DNA of 6,547 nt. Source: Abditibacteriales bacterium. Its GTDB lineage: Bacteria > Armatimonadota > Abditibacteriia > Abditibacteriales > JANWYM01. Below the pieces are notes generated by a model. It made no database searches, had not been told where the DNA came from, and saw only the letters and a program-made list of their open reading frames with translations. Location: NCBI GenBank assembly GCA_025055355.1, contig JANWYM010000244.1, positions 1 through 6,547 of the forward strand, read 5' to 3'. Of this stretch, positions 1 through 6,527 are shown in pieces; positions within the stretch are counted from its first letter, which is position 1; each line of letters starts with the position of its first letter. Both the position numbers and the translations under genes were made by a program.

Positions 1-38
1 AAAAGTTTAGCAACTGCGTAACTTTTGAGGGTGAACCT

Positions 39-2384
39 ATGGGCGATACGACAACCCAAACGGCTTGGCGCATGTATAGCGCGGCGGAGGTGCAGGCGGC
101 GGAGGAACGCTACGCGACTTCGGATGGCGAGTGGCTCTTTCTGTATGAACACCCCGTCGCAGGCTGTTTGGGCGGCGTGCCGGAGTCGGCGTTAGATGCG
201 CTGCGGGAAGAGTTCGCCGCTTGGCTGCGGCAGGAGCTGTTCGAGTCGCTAAGAGCGCAACTGTCGCGGCGGGAGAAGTTGGAGGAATCGGCGCGGTTGC
301 TCTTTGACATATTGCGTCGCAGCCCGCCGCCGCATGACTGGCTCCGCCTGCCCGCCGATAGTCGCCCGCAGCGCAATCGCAGCACCGTCGCTTATCATTC
401 GTTGCTCGTGTCGGGTTTCGCTTGCGCGATGGTGCGCGCATGGCTGGAAGCGGGCAAGCCTATCTCCGAGTTGCTGCGGTTCCAATTGCCACACGGACAA
501 CCGGAGCAGCCATTGGACGCCGAGGAGTTGATTCACTTCACCCGCGTCGGTGCGCTGTGCCACGACTTCGGCAAGCATCCCCCGCAGCGACATAACCAGC
601 GCGGCAGGGAGCAAGTGCAGGCACTTTTCCATGAGCTGATGGATGAGGTGACGGTCTTTTGCCTGAGCGAAATCGCCTACCGTCATCACACGGGGCGCTT
701 CTATCGTCTGCGCGACGAGTCGCCCCTCGGTCCGCTGGAAGAACTCATCGCGCACGCCGATTCACTGGCGTCGGCGGCGGACCGCCCGATCAGTGATGCC
801 GACCCAGTAGCGAGTGTTGCTCGTTTTCTGCGCGAGGAGTTGGGAGATGAGAGGGCGTTGAGTCTCATCTCCGCCGATACCGACCGCGTGAAGGGTTACG
901 TCTTTGAGACGGCGAAGTTGCCCGAAGTGCGCGGGGCGAGCGCAATGCTCACGGAGTTGAACGAACGCGAGGTTGCGGCTCTGCTTTGGGAGAGATTTCG
1001 ACTGCCGCCTGAGTGTCTGCTCTACGCGGCGGGTGGCAGCGCGCTCATTGTCGCACCGACCCAGTTGGCACCATGCATCGCCGACCGTATCCAGCGGCTC
1101 TATCTGTGCCGAACGGGGGCGGCGACCATCAGCGTCGTGCATCGTCCCACCTCGCCGCAGGAGTGGGTGCAGGGCGTGGAGGCGAGCGGCGGCAATTTCG
1201 GCAATCTGGTCAAGTGGCTGGGCTACGACCTGCGCCGCGCCAAAGAGAGCCGCGCGTTTTATCCCGTCTTTGACGCGCCGCCATACAGCAAACGCTGTGA
1301 CTCCTGTGAGGTGCGCCCCGCCGAACGGAGCGAACCCGAACCTGACGGGCGCGAGGTCTTCCTGTGTCGTGTGTGCCGCGATAAACGGAAGTTTGGACGC
1401 CAGGAGAAGACCGCTTACCTGCGACGGTTTGAGGAGGAGTTTTTGCACCAGCGGTCCGCAGAGCGTCCAGCGCAGGACCTGAACGAGATCGGCAGCCGCG
1501 CGCAGGGCAAAGCGCGCGGCTACGTCGGCATCATCTATACCGACGGTAACGACATCGGCAGCCGCCTTGAGCAATCGCAGACGCCCGCCGAGTTTCGCAC
1601 CCTGTCCGAAGAACTGCGGCGCGTGACGCGGGAAGCCACCTTCAAGGCGTTGGCGCAATGGGCGCTGCCCAAAGAAGAAGAACCATTCTACCCCTTCGAA
1701 ATTGTCGCCATCGGTGGCGATGATGTGTTCCTGATTGTCCCCGGCGATGTGGCGCTGGACATCGCGCTTGACCTCTGCGCGAACTTTCAAAGTAAGTTCA
1801 ACGGCAAGTTGACTATGTCGGCGGGCGTGCTGATCATGCGGGAGCATCTGCCCATCTACTATGCGCACTCCATCGTTGAAGCGTTGCTCAAAAGCGCGAA
1901 GAAGGCGGGGCGCAAAGCGCGGCAGGATGGTGAGCCCATCCCCGCGCACATTGACTTTCAGGTCATCACCGGCGATTCGAGCCTGAGTGAGGACGTGGAG
2001 GCGTATCGCCAGCAGGTTTACAGCCTGCCGTCTGTCTTCACAGGCAACCACCGGCTCGTTCAGCGCCCGTATCGGTTGGAGGATTTGCGACAGTTGCTTT
2101 GCACGGCGCGGTGGGTGCGTGAGAAGGACTTCCCCGCTTCGCAACTTTACCAGTTGCGGCAAGCGGTTGTGGAGCATGTGCCTGCGTGGGCGCGCAACTG
2201 GTATCGCTATCAACTGGCTCGCGACGAGACGGAGCGAGAGAACGGCTGGCGGCGATTCCATCGGTCGCTGTTTGGAACGGAATGGTCGCAAGACACCGAC
2301 GCGCCGTGGCGTCGTTGCGCGGGGGAATGGGTGACGCCCGTGATTGACCTGGTGGAGATCTTCGACTACGTGCGCAGAACGTAG
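39..2384 (+). CDS. cas10: Cas10, large subunit of a type III CRISPR effector, with HD nuclease and GGDD cyclase motifs
   Basis: This is the 781-residue signature subunit of a type III interference complex. Family members cleave single-stranded DNA with the HD domain and make cyclic oligoadenylate from ATP with the palm domain once target RNA is bound. Visible motifs in order: an N-terminal helical stretch (1-110); a likely HD domain with H120, H175-D176 (CHDFGKH), H216-H217 and the HAD motif ending at D241; the first palm (about 275-400, starting ISADTDRVKGYVF); a zinc ribbon C420/C423/C443/C446; the second palm with YTDGND (D502, D505) and GGDD at 559-562; and a helical C-terminal domain (about 660-781). 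A GAGGGTGA ribosome site at 27-34 supports this ATG. The frame is open upstream to the window edge, so a few extra residues cannot be excluded. Both catalytic centres look intact. The assignment as Cas10 is firm. The subtype comes from the neighbours. Confidence 0.96.
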   Translation: MGDTTTQTAWRMYSAAEVQAAEERYATSDGEWLFLYEHPVAGCLGGVPESALDALREEFAAWLRQELFESLRAQLSRREKLEESARLLFDILRRSPPPHDWLRLPADSRPQRNRSTVAYHSLLVSGFACAMVRAWLEAGKPISELLRFQLPHGQPEQPLDAEELIHFTRVGALCHDFGKHPPQRHNQRGREQVQALFHELMDEVTVFCLSEIAYRHHTGRFYRLRDESPLGPLEELIAHADSLASAADRPISDADPVASVARFLREELGDERALSLISADTDRVKGYVFETAKLPEVRGASAMLTELNEREVAALLWERFRLPPECLLYAAGGSALIVAPTQLAPCIADRIQRLYLCRTGAATISVVHRPTSPQEWVQGVEASGGNFGNLVKWLGYDLRRAKESRAFYPVFDAPPYSKRCDSCEVRPAERSEPEPDGREVFLCRVCRDKRKFGRQEKTAYLRRFEEEFLHQRSAERPAQDLNEIGSRAQGKARGYVGIIYTDGNDIGSRLEQSQTPAEFRTLSEELRRVTREATFKALAQWALPKEEEPFYPFEIVAIGGDDVFLIVPGDVALDIALDLCANFQSKFNGKLTMSAGVLIMREHLPIYYAHSIVEALLKSAKKAGRKARQDGEPIPAHIDFQVITGDSSLSEDVEAYRQQVYSLPSVFTGNHRLVQRPYRLEDLRQLLCTARWVREKDFPASQLYQLRQAVVEHVPAWARNWYRYQLARDETERENGWRRFHRSLFGTEWSQDTDAPWRRCAGEWVTPVIDLVEIFDYVRRT

Positions 2385-2385
2385 C

Positions 2386-2402
2386 GCCGACATCCTGTCG
2401 GC
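2386..2402. other. Small perfect hairpin directly after the cas10 stop codon
   Basis: GCCGACA (2386-2392) and TGTCGGC (2396-2402) are perfect 7-base arms around a 3-base loop. The hairpin starts one base after the TAG stop of cas10. No run of T follows, so it is not a canonical intrinsic terminator. It may protect the cas10 mRNA end or simply be the edge of the repeat element. Confidence 0.65.
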
Positions 2403-2428
2403 AAATAGGAGGGAAGCCTGCGAACGAG

Positions 2429-2447
2429 CGCAACCGTCAAGGTTGCG
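2429..2447. other. Second perfect hairpin in the intergenic element
   Basis: CGCAACC (2429-2435) and GGTTGCG (2441-2447) pair perfectly over 7 bases with a 5-base loop (GTCAA). It lies in the middle of the non-coding gap. No T-tract follows, so termination is not expected. It is one of three stacked stem-loops. Confidence 0.6.
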
Positions 2448-2468
2448 GCGACCTGGAGGGCAACCCCT

Positions 2469-2524
2469 GGGAGGGCGAGGCTCCTGCCGAGCCAAGCTCG
2501 TTTCGGCGGGAGCCTCTTCCTCCC
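2469..2524. other. Long, strong stem-loop in the intergenic element
   Basis: The left arm 2469-2490 and right arm 2503-2524 pair over 22 positions. The outer block GGGAGG pairs with CCTCCC. A two-base weak spot follows (GC facing TT). The inner block GAGGCTCCTGCCGA then pairs with TCGGCGGGAGCCTC, with a single T-G wobble. The loop is 12 bases (2491-2502). It ends 24 bases before the ribosome site of the downstream cas7. There is no T-tract, so it is more likely an mRNA structure or mobile-repeat palindrome than a terminator. It could still set relative expression of cas10 and the downstream genes. Confidence 0.7.
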
Positions 2525-2560
2525 GTTTGACGAGGACGACGATCTTCGGAGGGGAAGACC

Positions 2561-3277
2561 ATGAAACTGGAGATTGAACTGGAAGTTTTGTCAGCGGTGT
2601 GCGTGGGTTCAACGGCGGATGCGCAGGGCATCGGCGTAGACAAGGCGACGGCGCGCGACGCCGATGGGAAACTCATCATCCCCGGCTCCACGCTCAAGGG
2701 GCGCATTCGTTGGGAGTGTGAGCGCATCGCCCGCGCGCTGGGCTGGGAGGTGTGCGACGCACCGCAGACCGACAACATGTGCCCTTACTTCTGGCACCAT
2801 CGCGGCGTGAGCGACGACAAGTATTGCATCATCTGCGAGACGTTCGGCGGTTCGGCGCGACACGCTGCGCTGTGGTTTGGCGACGCCGCGCTTGCCGACG
2901 ATGTGCGGCTGCGCAACACACCCGTCTTGCAGCGCGGCAAATCCGTGAGCGAGCGCCGCCCGTTCGATGCGCAAATCCGCCCCGGGGTGAGCATCTCCCG
3001 CGCCCGCCGCGCCGCGTTCAGCGAGCGGCTGTTCTTCACCGAGACCAGCGCGCCCAACGCACGCTTTCGTTTCCGCGCCCTCATCGAGGGAGATCCGCCG
3101 TCGCACAAACATCGCGCCCTGCTGCTGGCAGGGGTGCGCGCGTTGTCGCTGGTGGGCGGCGGGCGGTCGCGCGGTCTGGGCTGGGTGCGCGTGGCGCGGG
3201 GTGTGCTGGATGGCGATGAGTTGACGGATACGCGCTGGAAAGAGTTGTTGAAGCCGCTGGAGGAGGTGACGACGTGA
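2561..3277 (+). CDS. cas7: Cas7-family backbone subunit (Csm3-like RAMP), first copy
   Basis: This is a 238-residue RAMP protein of the Cas7 family, which coats the crRNA guide and in type III systems cuts bound target RNA. Family signs: the IIPGSTLKG motif (39-47) after the first strand, and the glycine-rich loop GGGRSRGLG (199-207) near the C-terminus. By reading against the Csm3 pattern in which the catalytic Asp precedes PVxxD, D27 in GVDKATARD is the candidate cleavage residue. C65, C74, C89 and C92 (CIIC) form a probable zinc site. Unlike the two later Cas7 copies it lacks the GVAIDR motif and instead has GVSISR with an arginine-rich stretch (142-155). The GGAGGGG site at 2548-2554 supports the start. 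Its stop overlaps the GTG of csx10. Family certain; position in the complex inferred. Confidence 0.92.
   Translation: MKLEIELEVLSAVCVGSTADAQGIGVDKATARDADGKLIIPGSTLKGRIRWECERIARALGWEVCDAPQTDNMCPYFWHHRGVSDDKYCIICETFGGSARHAALWFGDAALADDVRLRNTPVLQRGKSVSERRPFDAQIRPGVSISRARRAAFSERLFFTETSAPNARFRFRALIEGDPPSHKHRALLLAGVRALSLVGGGRSRGLGWVRVARGVLDGDELTDTRWKELLKPLEEVTT
3261..3269 (+). promoter_or_regulatory. Ribosome binding site that fixes a GTG start for csx10
   Basis: AGGAGGTGA is a perfect nine-base match to the usual anti-Shine-Dalgarno sequence. Its GGAGG core lies 7 bases before GTG at 3274. It sits within the end of the first cas7 and supports the GTG start that overlaps the upstream TGA stop (GTGA, 3274-3277). 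Confidence 0.8.
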
Positions 3278-4395
3278 CCCGCTTGCTCATTACCATCAAA
3301 ACCCTCTCGCCGCTCTACGCAGGCGCGCTCAAGCCCTACGGCTCGTTTCTGGAGACACGCGGCGAAATTTCGGGCGCACTGCTGCGCGGGGCAGTGGCGA
3401 GCAGAACGCTGCGCGATTGCGCCGCGCCAGAACTCATTAACAACCACGAAGCGTGTGGGGTCAAGGACATCTGCCCGTTTTACTACCTAACCACGGGCGT
3501 CGCGTTTCCGACCTGCGCTGTCGCTGACCTCACGCGCCCCACCGAGCCGCCGCTGCGCACGATGGTCACCTGCAACGCGCCGTTGGAGCCGTTCGGCAAA
3601 CGCTACGTGAACGAGGGCGGCGGACGTTATCACTCCGCGTCCATGCCGCGCACGCGCCGCATGACGCACGTGGGCATCAACCGCCGCCGCGAGACCGCCG
3701 AGCAGGGTTTGCTTTACTCGGTGCAGGCTGTCGTGGAGGGCACGCAGTTTATCGGGTGCATGGCGGCGCCTGACTCGTGGGATGAGCGCCGCGTTGATGA
3801 GTTCAAGCAACTGCTTGAGAGCATCACCCGCCTCGGTGGCGAGCAGACCTATGGACTGGGGCGCGTGGAGATTGAACTCAAAGAAGCGGACGGCGATGAG
3901 GAGGACGTGCCGACCCGCGTGGGCGAGTTCAACAAAAAACTCAAAGAGGTGTGGAGCAACTACGGCGGCGAGAACGCACCGCAAGGCGACTACTTCACGA
4001 TTGACCTGCTCACCCCCGCGCTGCTGACGACGCCTGACGGCACGCCGACGGTGCAACTGACGGCGGATATGCTCCAAGCACGGGCGGCGGAGTTGGGCTT
4101 TGCGAATTTGCGCGTTGAGCAGGTCTGCTGCCCCGACGATGCGGGCGTTGCGCGTCCGCTGATGTTCACCGCGCCGATAACGGTGGCGGGGTGGTCGGAG
4201 GCGTGGGGCTTGCCCAAACCGCCTGCGTTGGCGGCGACGGCGGGCAGCGTGTATGTGTTTCGCACGGACGACATCAGCGCGTGGCACGACGCGCTGACCC
4301 AAATCGAAGCGCACGGCATCGGCGCGCGGCGCGAAGAAGGCTTCGGCGCGGTGCGCGTGTGCGACCCTTTCCATCGGGAGGTGGAACCGCAATGA
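3274..4395 (+). CDS. csx10: Csx10-like Cas5 RAMP subunit, marker of subtype III-D
   Basis: This is a 373-residue RAMP protein with two ferredoxin-like halves, as in Csx10, Cmr3 and Csm4, the Cas5-group subunits that cap the complex and bind the 5' handle of the crRNA. The N-terminal half opens with LSPLYAG, then GSFLETRGEISGALLRGAVA (23-42), followed by a cysteine-containing stretch (C49, C61, C67, C81) that may bind zinc. It also has THVGINRRRETAEQGLLYS (131-149) and a first glycine-rich loop LGGEQTYGLGR (187-197). The second half contains LPKPPALAATAGSVYVFR (313-330) and a second glycine-rich loop at 348-361. The start is GTG, supported by a perfect ribosome site and the 4-base overlap with cas7. 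The end overlaps the next gene by ATGA. Csx10 is the best fit by length and motifs; a Cmr3- or Csm4-like assignment is the alternative. Confidence 0.82.
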   Translation: MTRLLITIKTLSPLYAGALKPYGSFLETRGEISGALLRGAVASRTLRDCAAPELINNHEACGVKDICPFYYLTTGVAFPTCAVADLTRPTEPPLRTMVTCNAPLEPFGKRYVNEGGGRYHSASMPRTRRMTHVGINRRRETAEQGLLYSVQAVVEGTQFIGCMAAPDSWDERRVDEFKQLLESITRLGGEQTYGLGRVEIELKEADGDEEDVPTRVGEFNKKLKEVWSNYGGENAPQGDYFTIDLLTPALLTTPDGTPTVQLTADMLQARAAELGFANLRVEQVCCPDDAGVARPLMFTAPITVAGWSEAWGLPKPPALAATAGSVYVFRTDDISAWHDALTQIEAHGIGARREEGFGAVRVCDPFHREVEPQ

Positions 4396-4805
4396 AAGAG
4401 TTGCTCATTCGGCAGATTTTGGATGAACTGGACGCGCAGGTCGTGCGGCAAGCGGAAGCCGTCGTGGACGAAACAGGTGGCATCACAAACCAACTGGAAG
4501 ACAAACAAATCCGCAACGTCATCGCCGTCGCTGACGACACCCAGAGCGTCGCCGTCGTGGACAACTTCATCAAGTATCAGATTGGGCGCAGCAAGAAGAA
4601 CGAAGGCTGGCGCTTCGGTGAGGAAAGTGGGAAAGGCTTTGGCGAAGCGGTGCGCACGAACTTAGAGCAACTCAAAAAGTGGGCAAACCAGAAGGCAAGC
4701 GGCGAGGTGAAAGCGGAAGACTTGGAGATCCGCCTCGTCCGCCGCTATCTCGGCTACCTCGCCCGCTACTTCAAGTATAAGCAGGTGCACCAGGGAGGTG
4801 ACTAA
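4392..4805 (+). CDS. cas11: Small subunit of the type III complex (Cas11/Csm2-like)
   Basis: This is a 137-residue, mostly alpha-helical and charged protein. It contains LEDKQIRNVIAVADDTQSV (35-53) followed by VVDNFIKYQIGR (55-66). This matches the helix pattern with a QIR motif seen in Csm2-type small subunits, which form the inner filament that contacts crRNA-target RNA. The C-terminal helix has RLVRRYLGYLARYFKYK (114-130), rich in basic and aromatic residues and suited to RNA binding. The frame is open further upstream to 4191, but the ATG at 4392 is chosen. It has a GGGAGGT site at 4376-4382, overlaps the csx10 stop as ATGA, and gives the usual small-subunit length. Assignment rests on size, helix content, motif and position, as small subunits diverge strongly. 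Confidence 0.78.
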   Translation: MKELLIRQILDELDAQVVRQAEAVVDETGGITNQLEDKQIRNVIAVADDTQSVAVVDNFIKYQIGRSKKNEGWRFGEESGKGFGEAVRTNLEQLKKWANQKASGEVKAEDLEIRLVRRYLGYLARYFKYKQVHQGGD

Positions 4806-4807
4806 TC

Positions 4808-5668
4808 ATGTTTGAATGCTTCGACAGCCGTTATGACTTGCGCGGACGGCTCATCACCCAGACCGCCTTGCACATCGGCGCGGGCGGCTCGCTTGCCGTC
4901 GTCGGCTCGGATAACCCCGTGGTGCGCGACGTGAACGGACTGCCCTACATTCCCGGCTCGTCGTTCAAGGGGTCGCTGCGCAGCCTGATGGAAGCCATCG
5001 CGCGCGCCCTCTCGCCCGGCGACAAGCAAGAGCCGTGGGCGTGCGACCCGCTCAATGACCCATGTGTGAGCCCAACAGACGTGGAAGGGTTGAGCGACGA
5101 TAAAATCTCGCAACTCGTTAAGCGCGGCACACATGAGGGCGGACAAGCCTGCACCATCTGTCGTCTCTTCGGCTCGCCGTGGCTGGCGTCGAAGGTGAAG
5201 GTGGCGGACCTCTACCTGACGGAGGGCGTCCACTGGAAAGGGCGGGTGGAGGTGCGCGACGGCGTGGCGATTGACCGCGACACCGAGACGGTCTCCGGCG
5301 GGCGCAAGTATGACTTTGAAGTCGTCCCGCGTGAGACCGCTTTTAACTTACATCTCCGCGTGGACAATGCCCGTGACGAGGAACTGGGTTTGCTGTTTCT
5401 GGGCTTGCGCGAGTTCACCAACGGTGGGGCGTGGGTGGGCGGCAACACCTCGCGCGGCTTGGGGCTGGTGCGGATTGCGTGGGATGAGTTTGAAACCATC
5501 GTCGGACGCACCGGGTTGCTCGCTTACCTGCAAAACGGCGCAGGCGCACAGCACAGGGGCGATGAGATCACGGCGTTCATCAGCAACAAGATACAAGCGT
5601 TCTTCGCAACGCTGAGGGAAGGAGGGAAGGCGCATGTTGAAGAAACTGCTCAACCAGGCGACGATTGA
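4808..5668 (+). CDS. cas7: Cas7-family backbone subunit (Csm3-like RAMP), second copy
   Basis: This 286-residue protein is the most typical Csm3-like copy in the locus. It has LHIGAGG (21-27), then D35 in SDNPVVRD, which corresponds to the target-cleaving Asp of Csm3. YIPGSSFKGSLRS (47-59) follows. Next are a probable zinc site C79, C86, C115, C118 (CTIC before RLFG), the GVAIDR motif (152-157) followed by KYDFEVVP, and the glycine-rich loop GGNTSRGLG (211-219). About 65 residues follow that loop. It starts 2 bases after the small-subunit stop, behind a GGGAGGTGA site (4793-4801), so it is in the same operon. Its last 35 bases overlap the next gene. In III-Dv its counterpart would be one half of the Cas7-2x fusion; that equivalence is an inference. 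Confidence 0.93.
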   Translation: MFECFDSRYDLRGRLITQTALHIGAGGSLAVVGSDNPVVRDVNGLPYIPGSSFKGSLRSLMEAIARALSPGDKQEPWACDPLNDPCVSPTDVEGLSDDKISQLVKRGTHEGGQACTICRLFGSPWLASKVKVADLYLTEGVHWKGRVEVRDGVAIDRDTETVSGGRKYDFEVVPRETAFNLHLRVDNARDEELGLLFLGLREFTNGGAWVGGNTSRGLGLVRIAWDEFETIVGRTGLLAYLQNGAGAQHRGDEITAFISNKIQAFFATLREGGKAHVEETAQPGDD

Positions 5669-6527
5669 GTTGACAATTGAGGCGCAAGGTCCGCTGCTCA
5701 TCAAGTCGGGCATTGAGGGCGGCGCGGACCCGTCGGTGCCGGACATGCGCTTCGTGCGCAGCGGCGGCAGCGTTTACATCCCCGGCAGCAGCCTCAAAGG
5801 CGTGTTTCGCAGTTACGCTGAAAAGATTGCCCGCACGGTCGGCGCGCGGTGCTGCAACCTGTTCGACGACACCTTCTGCGGCAAGCAACTGGAGAAACAG
5901 AGCAACGGTGGCACCATCTACCAGCAGTCCTGCCGCATCTGCCGCGTGTTCGGCTCCACCGCCGCTGCCAGCCACATCAAGTTCAACGACGCCTATCCGC
6001 CGAGCGGACAGAACCCGCAAACGGAGACGCGCACGGGCGTGGCGATTGACCGCGTGTTAGGTTCGGTGGCGCACGGCCCGTTTGACTTTGAGGTGGTCAC
6101 GCAAGCGAAGTTCACGACCGCGATTCATCTGCGCAACTTTGAGTTGTGGCAATTGGGCTTGATCGCGCTGGTGCTGCGCGATTTGGCGGAGGGGCTGATC
6201 CCCATTGGCTTCGGCAAGTCGCGGGGGTTGGGCGAGGTCAAGGCGACGGTGGGCAAGTTCAGCGTGCGCTACGTCGGGCAGCCCGATGCCTCGCTGCCCA
6301 ACCCGACGCAAACGGTTTACGGTTTGGGCGCGTTGGCAGGGGCAGAGCGCGAAGCGTATGGCTTGCAGGCGAACGACACCATCACGCTGGAACACGCGGG
6401 CGAGGCAGACGCGGAGGAACTGTTGGGCGTGCGTGTGACCTTCGGGGCGGAAGCGCAAAAAGAGATTTTCCGCAAGTGCGTGAACGAACGCTGGAAGGCG
6501 GTGGTGCAACATGACCGCAACCGCTAA
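5634..6527 (+). CDS. cas7: Cas7-family backbone subunit (Csm3-like RAMP), third copy with C-terminal extension
   Basis: This is a 297-residue Cas7-type RAMP. Motifs: YIPGSSLKG (48-56); a cysteine cluster C73/C74, C82, C100, C103 (CRIC before RVFG) that likely binds zinc; GVAIDR (135-140) followed by FDFEVV; and a glycine-rich loop GFGKSRGLG (192-200). D37 in VPDMRFVR lines up with the catalytic Asp of the other copies if one residue is deleted after it; D32 is an alternative. About 97 residues follow the glycine-rich loop, against about 31 in the first copy, so it carries an extra C-terminal region of unknown role. The ATG lies inside the end of the previous gene with an AAGGAGGG site at 5619-5626. 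Within type III it could be called Csm3- or Csm5-like; the motifs favour Csm3. Confidence 0.9.
   Translation: MLKKLLNQATIELTIEAQGPLLIKSGIEGGADPSVPDMRFVRSGGSVYIPGSSLKGVFRSYAEKIARTVGARCCNLFDDTFCGKQLEKQSNGGTIYQQSCRICRVFGSTAAASHIKFNDAYPPSGQNPQTETRTGVAIDRVLGSVAHGPFDFEVVTQAKFTTAIHLRNFELWQLGLIALVLRDLAEGLIPIGFGKSRGLGEVKATVGKFSVRYVGQPDASLPNPTQTVYGLGALAGAEREAYGLQANDTITLEHAGEADAEELLGVRVTFGAEAQKEIFRKCVNERWKAVVQHDRNR

Larger units (their letters stand above)
2385..2560. repeat. Hairpin-rich intergenic element between cas10 and the first cas7
   Basis: This 176-base gap is the only sizeable non-coding stretch. It contains three separate inverted repeats (2386-2402, 2429-2447 and 2469-2524) and ends in the ribosome site of the next gene. 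Forward reading gives a peptide with ADILSA, followed by GGRGSCRAKLVSAGAS. I recall such strings as chance translations of dispersed intergenic repeats in Planctomycetota and Armatimonadota genomes. It is probably a non-autonomous repeat that may also shape transcript stability. Only one copy lies in this window, so its repeated nature cannot be shown here. No convincing promoter was found: TTGACG at 2527 has no matching -10 box. Confidence 0.6.

Noticed and set aside
1..21. Possible tail of an upstream gene ending at TAA 19-21
   Set aside because: Only six codons are visible, the composition is AT-rich and part of an inverted repeat, and nothing supports coding.
2527..2560. Possible internal promoter starting at TTGACG
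   Set aside because: No -10-like sequence occurs at suitable spacing; the region there is the GGAGGGG ribosome site.
2344..2577. Short plus-strand frame across the intergenic gap (77 residues)
   Set aside because: It overlaps the end of cas10 and runs through the three hairpins into the next gene. The peptide is a read-through of the palindromic element, not a protein-like sequence.
762..2612. 616-residue open frame on the minus strand
   Set aside because: It lies opposite cas10 in GC-rich DNA where long antisense frames arise by chance. It has no recognisable motif and extends through the hairpin region.
4191..4391. Upstream extension of the small-subunit frame
   Set aside because: This stretch is antisense-like read-through of csx10 in another frame. 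The ATG at 4392 has a good ribosome site, the ATGA overlap and the expected protein length.
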